Shown one piece after another: positions 9,970 through 20,026 of a stretch of 64,000 bases of DNA. The notes beneath the pieces were generated by a model. It had not been told where the DNA came from. It did no database searches and was given only the letters and a program-made list of their open reading frames with translations. Source of the stretch: Lunularia cruciata (Eukaryota; Streptophyta; Marchantiopsida; Lunulariales; Lunulariaceae); contig OX419762.1 of NCBI GenBank assembly GCA_948567375.1, positions 52,433,034 through 52,497,033 on the forward strand. The letters run 5' to 3'. Position numbers and translations under genes: made by a program. Numbering within the stretch: position 1 is the stretch's first letter; each line of letters begins with the position of its first letter.

Positions 9970-11115
9970 TTAGAGTTGTTCCTCTCATTGATGATATTGA
10001 CTCTTCATGTGTTCCAAGTGTAAGGTCTGCAACAATAGTTTATGATCAGTTTGCATGATCACTTGTATCCCCAAGAGATAATTCCTCCATACGTTGGTGG
10101 CATATACATCACAAGTTGTTCTCGATCTCGAGCAAAGTAATTTATTACAGCCATATTTAGTCAACGAGACACAAAGGCAATGGGATGTAGTCCATCTGGG
10201 AATTATTGTTGCAACATGACTCCAATTGCAAAGTTAGAAGCATCAAAATCAACCACAGAGGGTAATTGAGAATCATATGGTTGAAGAATGCCTTGAAGAC
10301 ACCATATGTTTCAACTTTTGGAAGGCTTCCTTCTGCTTGGTGATCTACTGGAACCTAAGAGGTCAATCAATGGTGCAGCCACATGAGCATAATAATGGAT
10401 GAACCGTCGGTAGAAACAGGCCAATCCATTAAATACCCATACTTTTGTAGCATACTTTGGAGTAGGCCAATTAGTAATGGCCTTGATTTTCTCCTCTTCC
10501 ATCTTGATCCCCTCTTATTAGATCTTGTGATCCAAGAAGGTAACTTCCTTCTCCCAAAAGGCACACTTTGACTTCTTATAGTAAAATTTCCATTGTCATA
10601 GTCGTCTTAGGACTTCTCGCACATGATTCATGTGTTCTACCTCTGTCTTGTTATAGATTAAGATATCATCCAAGAACACCACCACATATCGGTCCAATAG
10701 TCCATTCAACACTTGATGCATTTGATCCATGAAGCTATTGGAGCATTAATGAGCCTGAAAGGTAGAACTCTCCACTCAAAATGCCCATACCTTGTGCAAA
10801 AGGTAGTCTTTTGCACATCTTCCCTATCAATGGGAATTTTAAAATAGCCACTGTGAAGATCCCACTTGGAAAATTCACTCAATTGATCAAGCAAGTCATA
10901 GATCCAAGGCAACGGATATGCATTCTTCATTGTTTGCTTATTGAGCCCACGGTATTCAATATCAAAACAATGTCCTCCATCCTTCTTTGGAACAAATAGT
11001 ACTGGTGCTCCCCAAGGAGAGGTGTTATATCATATGAAGTCCTTCCCCAACAACTATGTAAGTGTTTTTTGCAACTCCTCCAACTCCTTGGGTGAGAGAC
11101 GATAGATTGGTCTAC
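9970..11115 (-). pseudogene. Reverse transcriptase and RNase H region of element B
   Basis: The minus strand reads the RT fingers (Tyr-Arg-Leu-Ser-Pro near 11095, Val-Pro-Lys-Lys-Asp-Gly-Gly near 10985, Tyr-Pro-Leu-Pro-Trp near 10915), then the palm strand Phe-x-x-x-Val-Leu-Pro-Phe near 10770, and the catalytic Phe-Leu-Asp-Asp-Ile-Leu-Ile-Tyr block near 10650-10680 in a shifted frame. An RNase H-like start (Asp-Phe-Asp-Ala-Ser) follows near 10250. The domain is complete in order but broken by frameshifts near 10710, 10600 and 10310. Confidence 0.8.
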
Positions 11116-11304
11116 TCATTGGAGTACTCTTTTGGCAATAACCCAATCTTGAAGGGCATACCACGATTGGAGGTTAATCCCTGTGGCAGATCATCTGGAA
11201 ACACATCCGCAAATCCCTGAACTATCTGATCAACCATTCTTTGATGAGGCTCTTGGCCCTCTTTGGATTGTCCTTGTGCAATCGGCTTGATCCACACTGC
11301 AAGA

Positions 11305-11483
11305 TTTATCCTCCTCCAAAGCTTGCTCTATGGCTGCTTCACTAATAAACTTCCCATCTAGGGACTCCTCTTTCTTCAAAGCTTGCTCCATGGCTGCTTT
11401 CGTGGTAAACTTCCCATCTTGGGACTCATCCGTCTTCAAGGCTTCCCTATGGCTACCTTCTCAACAAACTTCCCATCTTGGGA
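11305..11483 (-). repeat. Three 60-bp repeats in the element B linker
   Basis: Three units start Ser-x-Asp-Gly-Lys-Phe and share an Ala-x-Glu-Gln-Ala core. Total span is 179 bp against 180 bp in element A, so one net base has been lost. The frame breaks in the first unit. Confidence 0.7.
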
Positions 11484-11529
11484 CTGACTATTTTTAGATG
11501 TCTTACTCAGAAAGTGCCAAATAACCTAA

Positions 11530-11922
11530 TCACAAATTCCTACCTTGGTGTTGTACTTGAATTTGTTGTTGGGTCCAATCAAATTGAACCTTATGATGTT
11601 CAAGCCAAGGTAGTCCTAGAATGACATTGTAGCGTAGAGGTGCCACTACAAACCTCATACACTCCAAATACTCCTTCTCAATCTTGAAGGTAACAAGATG
11701 CAAGGTACAGAATGCAAAACCCTTTCTACCATCCACCATCATCAATCGACTCCAAATTATTGGCTTGATAAGAATACCCAATTCCTTTGCTACTTGCATA
11801 AACATGTAATTTTCTGAACTTCCAAAATCAACCAAAATCCTACAACCCCGATTAGATATCATACCTTGCAAGTGAAACAAACTTGCATAGGTCAAGCCTT
11901 CAATCCCATTGGAACTAATCAA
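11530..11922 (-). pseudogene. Aspartic protease of element B
   Basis: An open stretch of 130 codons contains the retropepsin active-site strand as Leu-Val-Asp-Phe-Gly-Ser-Ser and the flap-side Ile-Leu-Gly-Leu-Pro-Trp-Leu motif. The catalytic aspartate is kept, but the following Ser/Thr is Phe, which departs from the family Asp-Ser/Thr-Gly signature. Sequence is closely related to 1998-2400 on the plus strand. This was part of the Gag-Pol polyprotein. Confidence 0.78.
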
Positions 11923-11939
11923 GCTCCTAATAGGTGACT

Positions 11940-12855
11940 CAAAATCTCCTATTGGGATTCCCTGTTTCCCTAATCATTCCGCTCCACAAACTCCATCTGG
12001 GCAACTTGTCGAGGTCACCCATTCTTGAGTGTACATTCAACGATATGATATCCCAATTGGCGACAATAAAAACAACCACCATTTTGTCGCAATTTCTCTT
12101 TATCTACAGTGCCAAGTGGTCTCCATTGAATGGCATCAATCTCCATTTTTGCCAGCTCTTCCACCCATGTGTAGTATATCAGTAGGTTCTGTGGAGGTCG
12201 AGGTCCAGACCAAGTTGTTACAACCAAGGAATTAAAATGTTTGGCCAACCACATGGCTTCCTCCAAGTGTTGTGGCTCTTGTATTGGTTACCTTTAATTT
12301 GGTTCTTGACTTCAAGCCCCTCACAAATCAATCTAGAGCTTCACCTTCCAATATATTTAGAATTTGCATGATGGTGTTCTAAAATTACGTGATATAACTT
12401 CTCACAAAGCCAATCTATTTCAACTTTGCCAACCTATCTCGTGCAGCTCATGTGGTATTTATAGCTTAGAACCAACTAATTATTGCACTCTTGAATTCTG
12501 CATATGTCAAGATTGGTGCAACAACTTGTCACTCAGCTCGTTCTACTTGGAATCTCCACCATAACTTTGCTACTCTATCCAATTGGCTAGAAGCCAAGAG
12601 AATTTATTTTTGCTCATCTTGCAAATTGGTAGCTTCAAAATAACGTTCACAATCAAACACAAAGCTCTCTACCGCACCCGGGAGATTGTTGCCTTCAAAT
12701 ACCTTGGGTTTAGGGAATTGGATTCAATCTTCTCCTTCTTGAACTGGTACTCTCTCTATGTGCTCTTATCATCAAAGATCTTGTTCACCCAACAATCAAG
12801 TAAGGTGCTCAATTTGTTGTTGTATAGTAAGAATACCATCGGACATTGCCGCCAT
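11940..12855 (-). pseudogene. Relic gag gene of element B
   Basis: The start codon is at 12855-12853 (Met-Ala-Ala-Met). An in-frame TGA appears at the same place as in element A. A CCHC zinc knuckle lies at 12033-12074 on the minus strand (C-x2-C-x4-H-x4-C; the histidine follows Gly-Tyr). Frameshifts and stops break the rest. Neighbouring order (primer-binding site, gag, protease) is intact. Confidence 0.75.
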
Positions 12856-13086
12856 GGTTGATACTCTGTCACGCCACCCCTAATCTAACTAATTTATTAG
12901 CATAGAAGTAGCACATCCATCATTCTCCATAAGTTACAACCGGAAGCACCAAGGGTTCCGTAGATATGATGATCATATGTATAAAATCTTGTCCAAAATG
13001 TGATTGGGTAGTACTTGGACACAAAAATCCCAATGGTTTGGTGGAAGTGGATTTAGTGGTTCATAAATTCCATCCATCCCATTCTT

Positions 13087-13098
13087 GCTCGGATACCA
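13087..13098 (-). other. Primer-binding site of element B
   Basis: On the minus strand TGGTATCCGAGC lies one base inside the 5' LTR. It differs from the initiator tRNA-Met site of element A by a single base (A to C). Confidence 0.85.
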
Positions 13099-13099
13099 A

Positions 13100-13511
13100 T
13101 GTAAAAGTCCAAGGCCGAGGAGAGAAATAGGAGAATGGAAACTTACATTGGGACACTTGAATGTGGGAAAACTCCAAATACCTAACATGAGTTTTGGCTT
13201 TGGTATTTATAGGTAGCATACAAGGCACTTGAGAAGCTTCTCAAGAAGCTTCCTTGAGCCGCTTTCTTAGAGTGCAAGCCAAGTTAACCAAGAAACTTCT
13301 CAAGAAGCTTCCTACTTTGTGTGCAAGCTAAGCTACTTAGAAGCTTCTAAAAGCTTCCTTCTAAAAGCTACTTGCTTGGAGTGCAAGTTAAGCTAGTTGG
13401 GAAGCTTCCCAAGAAACTTCCTAGATACTTCTAGAATATTTTGGGCTAATTTGGCTTACTCTCTACTTCGTTAGCATTACTAACTATGGCGCTAAACTCC
13501 ATATTATTAAA
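13100..13511 (-). repeat. 5' LTR of element B
   Basis: This is a 412-bp LTR matching 7955-8365. Its outer terminus is decayed: where the other LTRs have CCATATTGTTACA (forward reading), this one has CCATATTATTAAA. The TATA box is at 13204-13211 (minus). Confidence 0.88.
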
Positions 13512-13516
13512 GTTGT
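13512..13516 (+). repeat. Right target-site duplication of element B
   Basis: GTTGT directly follows the LTR end and pairs with GTTGG at 7950-7954. The coding relic on this side continues in phase with the left half. Confidence 0.75.
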
Positions 13517-15440
13517 CCTACAAGTGGATGTTGAGAATTCTTTTAATATTATCTCATGGGCATCCATCTTTAGAGAGCTTAAGGAGGTTGGTGGATCCTT
13601 GGCAAGTCTTATTCCTTTTATATGGTCTTTTTATGGCTCTCTTGCTTCCCTTTACTACCAGCACGATTGTTCACAAGAAGGAGTCATCGTCTTGGAGTTA
13701 GCTATTGGTATACGTCAAGGAGATTCTTTAGGGGGACCCTTATTTGCCATGGCTCACTTTAGAGCTCTCCTATCTACTACTTTGGTCATGATAGGTTATG
13801 TATTTTCCCTCCTTGGCAGATGATACACACATCATGGGCCCTATAGATCAGATTAGGTAGGCATTTGACCACTTGACTACCAAGCTAGATCTAGTAGGCT
13901 TGAGAGTCAAGGTGTCAAAGTGCAGAGCATGGTAAACTTTAGGTATCCCTCCACACCTTGAGCTTCCAAAGGGGTGTATCATATCTTCAGATGGACTGCG
14001 TGTTCTTGAAGTGCAAATAGGATTTGAGGATTTTGTCACACGTGTCTTAGACATTGCCCTTGTAGAGGATGTTCTCTATATGGATGACCTTCCGTTACTA
14101 GGAGATCCACATATGGCATTTGGTATACTCTCCTCTAGTATTGCTCGTTGACTAACTTACCTCCTCTACATAGTTCTCCCTTCCTTGTCCTTCCTATCAC
14201 GTTTGAGAGCCTTTGATAGGAGGATTATGGGAGTCTTTGGTGATATTATTAGGCCAAGGACATTTAAGTGTGTGACAAGGGATTTGGCATGTAGATAGAT
14301 GGATCTGCCAATCTTGTGTGGAAGGGTTGGCTTGCTATCTATGGAGGAAATATCACCTATAGCATTCTTGGGTATTGGGCTCTCTTGACACCCCTACTTT
14401 CCTCTCATTTTGTGGTTGTTGATAGGCCAGTTTTGGAGACTTATGTGATAAGGTGGAAGAGGGATCCTTTTCTCTCCAAATGGTATTGCGGCAGATGAGA
14501 GATAGTCTATATCCATAGGTCACAAGGACTTGCCATCTTTTGCTTCATTATCATCATATTGGACTAGAGGTTTACAGTCTTCCTGGACGGAATGATAGTG
14601 TGAGGGCACGCTACATTCTCTCTTAGTTGACTCATCCATTCCTCAAGCTACTAGAGCACATCTTTGCTCTTGCTCCGGCAAGGGTGCAAGCTCTTGGATC
14701 CTAGCTTGATCGTGCATTAGGGCATTTAGACTCGCACCAACTACTTTCTCTACAACAATGAGGTTTTTCCTAGGTTTGGTCCACCCATCTGCATCTTCAT
14801 TACTCACTTGTGAGTGTGGTTCTACACTAGATGCAATAGCCATATGACACAATGTCCTTTTGGAGGATAGAGGATAGCTACCCAAGATGCTATTAGGAAC
14901 ATAGTGTTTGCTATGGCACAAAAGAGTGGATACTTGGCTTGAAGGGAGCATTTGTATGCTTTGCAGATGACACATGTCAAGGCAGACTTATACTTGGTCC
15001 AAGATGATCTGGTGATAGTTGCGGATGTTGTGGTTACGGACCCTACACATGATACAATTTTGGAAGGAGTGATTACCCATCCCTCTAGATGAGCGGCAAG
15101 TGCAGCAACAGGTAGTAAAGTCTCATTTGGGCCATGCAACAAGTGTCCCGTCTTTGTTCCTCTAGCCTTGGAGTTATATGGAGCGATGGACATAACATTT
15201 GACAGATTTTTTAGGGAGTGTGCAAAAGCTTATCATGTTAGGCGCCAGGGGTACCACTCTCACTCTCACTCTCATACTTTGTAACATTATTTAATCAACG
15301 TGTGTCCATTGCTCTCCAGAGTGCAATGGCTGGTGCAGTCCATAGGAGAGCAATCACAATATGTGATGTTTCTTCATATGTTCTGGTTATTTATAGACCG
15401 TACTACTTGCATAGCTCGGATATCTTAGGTGCAGTAGTGT
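13512..15440 (+). pseudogene. Reverse-transcriptase relic, right half
   Basis: The interrupted element continues with the RT core: a Gln-Val-Asp-Val strand at 13518-13530, Ile-Arg-Gln-Gly-Asp-Ser-Leu-Gly-Gly-Pro near 13710-13745, and the catalytic Ala-Asp-Asp-Thr-His-Ile-Met-Gly-Pro at about 13816-13842. Downstream come Leu-Gly-Tyr-Trp-Ala-Leu near 14368-14385, a Cys-Glu-Cys-Gly zinc-like motif near 14807-14818, and a Phe-x-Arg-Glu-Cys-Ala-Lys helix near 15208-15230 before the sequence fades around 15440. Motif order equals that of the relic at 3400-4545. Several stops and frameshifts make it a pseudogene. The domain set is that of a non-LTR-like retroelement, though its class is not certain. 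Confidence 0.65.
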
Positions 15441-18400
15441 TTATTTCTCATATAGACTCTATTGGGGCTTAGCGCCATTCTACCTTTTAATCTCTCCCTT
15501 GTCCGGCTTGATGGGGTCTTCACATCCTTCATTTTTTCCTAGGCGGTCAGCCCTTCTACTTAGAACTTCAGTTATGCAACTTCTTCTATTCGTCGTAATG
15601 ATGCATTTCTTCAATATTCCACTATTCTAACGTTGTGTTCTCCACTGAGGACTCACATTTTCGCATTCCTTGTAAACTAGACAGACCAATCAGCGCCGTT
15701 ATATTTTCTTACAGCCCAGCATATGGCGATCATGACCACACATTGCCAAGGTTATCGTTAGAACGCAATCTTTGCTTCCATTCTTCTCGTTTGCTGTGCG
15801 CCTTAAAACCACTGTCTGTACTTGTATCACATTAAAGCTCAATCGTGCAAGGCATGCCACGTGGTTGGTCGCCCCTGTGCTTTACAGTAACAACCACGAG
15901 TATTTCTCATCCCCGGCTTACCTGCGTCCCGGTACTCTTGCCAAACATAACGCCAAACCACACATACCATCGCAGGCAGATATTCTCACCACCTTCTTGT
16001 CTTCGATTCATTTGCTCTAGACAAGGAAATCTGTATCGGTGACATTTGTCACTATATATCTCACAGAGCCCGGTCACTGGTAATCATGGTTTCATGGAGA
16101 GAAAAAGGTGGAAGCGGATTTACATTGAACTTTTGACAATTTCAAACATGCATTGAGCTAGCCTTCACGAAAACATATGTGAATCCACAGTGTTCTTCTC
16201 ACTCTGGCTGAAACCACAAATTGAAAGATGTAGTACTTTATCTGGTCAGTGATTGGTATCACCAACTGTGCGATTTGGGGCGAGGCTGCACTCGTGAGTT
16301 TACCATCTGGGTTCTCATTATCAGTAGTTGCCATAAAAACATTATTAACCTTTCAATGATTCTACGCTATCCTACGCGTTCCTACGCCTTAGAAAGTTGG
16401 CTTCGTAATTGACAACCCTCCTGGGCCTCTGGGCAATTCCCGGTGAAGGTTCTTCGTTATCTGGATCAGCGAAGACTATTGTTTTAAAGGATACGGTCTG
16501 GAAATATCAGGAAAAGAATACAGTCGTAATAATCGTTGCAGATGGTCCATTCGAAGTCTAGAGAGCTTCTTGTGTACACGTCTCAGGGTCTCGCGTGTTA
16601 AAGTGCGTTGTTACACTATCCTATTAAAGAAAATCCCTGCATGCCTACCGCATGGACTTGTTCCTTTTTTGCCTAACTTTTCAATCTCATCATGGTGGAA
16701 AGAACCTGCAATTTTCTCAGTTGTAAACAGCCATCTCTTAATAGCTGAAAAGTCTCCGAAGTCACTGTAAGTTCGAAACAGACGACATTTACACATTCAG
16801 TGTAGAGTCTGTAGACACTACGATGCGTAATCATCTCCCGAATCCTTCGAATCATTCAAAGAAAGTTTTTGACGCTAAGAATATCTGTCTGCTAGCTAAT
16901 AATAGAAGTCAACTGATTGCAAGAAATGAAGATAGTATAAAATTTAGAAGTGCAAATACTTCGAGAGGAAATGGCATGAGGGGTTTACAGTTTAACTTGG
17001 ACCAACCCTATAGTGGTTCAAGAGAACTCTGCAAGTTCTCTTGAAGTAAGATGGCACTCAAATGGTAGTCCACGGCAACGGTGGAGCATCTGCTTAAATG
17101 GGAACTAAGCCACTTGACAAAACACAAGCAGATGCAGAAGGTGAAGCTGTACGTTCGTCACTCACTTCACCACACGGACAAATATTAATCAATCTTACTC
17201 ACAGTGGCGCATTGCTGGAAGGACTGCAGGTCGGCCACAGAGGAGTCCAACCAAACAACACACAGCGTGAAGGAGAAGCACAGGGAGAATAGTCCTAACG
17301 GTAAACTCAGTAATGTTTGTTACTTTTCCGATCCTTCCTCATCCTCTTCCAACAATCACAGCGAGATGAGATATCACCTCGATTCGAGCGATTATGAGAT
17401 CTTATCTTGGATCTGAAATGCTCGAACTGACGAACACGTCTTGAGAATCACCTGCAGATCCCAGGGTATCACACGCTCTCGTCCCAAAGTTTGGCAGCAC
17501 CTCCATCAGCTCTGACAATTGGTGACGGGACTCCAGAACGTGCGGAGTGTGAGGAGTACCAATATCGTCGGAGACTGCTGCCCAACAAACTAGGACCTTA
17601 ATGGTCACCAGTGGATAAGACAACTGCATTCTGGCATTTAAGTCCCCAGTAGATATGTACGTGAACCTCCGGATACTCCGATCTTGTATAACCATAAGAA
17701 ACATGACCATAAAAGATAAAGGATTCCACAAAATATCCCTTATGACAAAAGAGCAGGGTGCAGATCTGAGTCCGAAATAGAAGACGAATACAGAAGGCAA
17801 GGTAGGTACCCCTCACCTAATATAGTCCTAGGTGAAATAAGACGTACCAAACGCTCAGCCATTGACGTCATATGTCACATGTATATTGAGGACAGACATC
17901 GTCAGATGCAGTAGAAGATTGGAAAGAGAGATATTTACAAAAGACATGAAAACGTAGTCTTCAATGCAGAGATATTAGTTCCGGACATGATGCCCGAAGA
18001 CTAGGATACCAAAGGTGGTAAGGCCTTTGCCTCATAACTCGCAAGACAACCTCTGAAGAGAAACGAAGGCTTGGCAAGAATTCTGGCCCCGGGTATCACA
18101 GTAAACACTCGACACAAACGTTGACGAGCAGAGGCATACAACTGCTCCAGCATATAATACCATACCCCGCGCACCAGGTAGTCCCACTCGGCATGAAGCA
18201 ATCTGGGAATCACAGATAGTTTCGTTTACCTACGTACACGCTGATGTAACCATTTAAATAACTTGCCCACCAAGCGCACAAAAAGCGGCTACCGTAACGA
18301 ACCCACTGTACAGGGATGCGAATGCAGGTCCGCTGAGAAAATGAGAACAATTGACGAACACTTTCGAGCTTCACAGAACTTACTGATCAGCGGTGGATCC

Positions 18401-20026
18401 GACGATCTCAAACGTAGATAAATATCTGACAATTTGGTTGCTGTCCCTTTCCTGACTAGTCGGATGAGCGAAACTGGAGATAGACAAAGAATTCACCTGT
18501 CTTGTCTGAACTTCCGAAAGCTTACTCCATTGCCACTGAATATGCCGCTGTGTGCAGAAGCAGATACCCGGTATAGTGTGCCGCAAGTCCCCAACTCCTA
18601 GGTGTTTGGATTAGAAAACGGGAACCCGCACATGAGTACTGAGATTACGGGGAAGGCTCTAAGGTGATGGACCAAGTACAGAAGGTATCGCGTGTGGCTA
18701 AAGAAGATGGGAAGCCCATGTGCCCAGTACCAACCTAGACCAGTCCCGTACATCACAAGATCTTAAGACCAATATTTGACACGGCGAAACCAGCTGGTTT
18801 ACTTTCCAGAAGAATAATTTCAACCCCAAGAAGTGGGATGATAACAAAATAATGGTGGGTCAGCAAAAAAACTTGCCTAATCCAATGGCCAGAACAGTTG
18901 CATGATAATGATAGTTTCCTCTTAAGTTCTGAAATATGTAGTTACCAGGTATATTTACTACTCATGTACTATTTTACACTAATACATCTCTTTCTCTTTA
19001 CAAATGGTGCCCCCGCCTTAATGCGCTGCTGGTTGCACAGATGTACATCAGCAGCATTACCCGGTGCAAATAATTCTCTGTAGCTACCCTAACATTCGCT
19101 TAATCGCTAACTGAGCATTCCCCCACTAACTTTTCAGGCTCCTCCCGTGAACCTGTTGTTGTGCGACTCCATCTCATAACTTGTAGAGTTAGAGCAACTA
19201 AGAACGAATTTCAGCCAAGCTTCACACTTAAAGCTTTGCTAAATCTCTCCGCGTCATAGAGTTCCCCCGCTTCTGCAACAGTCAACAGCAACAAAAAATT
19301 AAGTACTAGAAATCAGTGTGATAATTTCATCGCACTGCATAGCTCCAACAAAAATACCTCAAAAAGATGCAACCAATTGTCTTCACACAACTTGCAGGAC
19401 CCACCAAGCTATTCATTGTCACGTTCGTAGCTATGTAGAACAACTCTGTTGGCCTCTTGAAAGACAATGAGAGAAATTATGTCTACCTGCCGCAGAACGG
19501 TTCCCCGACAGCAGTTGCAAAAAGTTCTCACTGCAAAGAGAGCAAAATTCTGCTCTCCTGAGTTGAGTTTCTTGAAATAATATTGTACAGATATCCTTAA
19601 AACGCCTTTCATATGGAGGCGAAAGAAACAAGCCGGATCTGAACACCATGGATCACTACGTGAATGGCTATAGCAGAATATCCACTCCAAAATTCACCCC
19701 ATCAAGTCATGACTTTATAACCATCTAGGGTTGCAGGCAGTCGCAAACAATCCCCTAGCTGATTTTGCTCCATGTCCGCTGAACTACCCCGCCTTGGACA
19801 AGTGACTCAAGAGTTTATACATGAAAGCATGTCCATCTGGAATGTCGATAGCTGTTTGTAGGACAACAGCCGAGTCACTTATCTGTTCCAGGTAACCCTC
19901 ACGGTCATATACGAAGGCCTGCTAACCCAATCAAAGATCTTGACCCTGTATCACGTGAAAGCTAGCAACATTCCAGTAAACCTACCCAAGCGTGGGTACA
20001 AGTGAAATCTAAGACAGACGCCACTC
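15441..20026. other. Intergenic, no gene recognised
   Basis: I examined short frames on both strands (for example 15635-15835 plus, 17402-17800 minus, 18001-18213 minus). None has a recognisable motif, splice context or family match. The part next to 20027 probably includes the 3' untranslated region of the kinase gene. Confidence 0.45.

Larger units (their letters stand above)
7955..13511 (-). mobile_element. Near full-length Ty3/gypsy retrotransposon (element B)
   Basis: This is a 5.56-kb element on the minus strand. In transcription order it has the 5' LTR (13511-13100), primer-binding site (13098-13087), gag (from 12855), aspartic protease (11922-11530), repeat linker, reverse transcriptase and RNase H (about 11115-9970), integrase (about 9785-8580), polypurine tract (about 8380-8366) and 3' LTR (8365-7955). 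RT before integrase places it in Ty3/gypsy. A 5-bp target duplication flanks it. Stops and frameshifts in every domain make it non-autonomous. It interrupts an older reverse-transcriptase relic in opposite orientation. Its two LTRs differ visibly, so the insertion is not recent. Confidence 0.92.

Noticed and set aside
8383-9973. Plus-strand frames across the integrase region
   Set aside because: They are antisense to a recognisable gypsy integrase and have no domain of their own.
13524-13823. Independent small gene of 99 codons
   Set aside because: It is the RT palm segment of the relic that continues from 7954.
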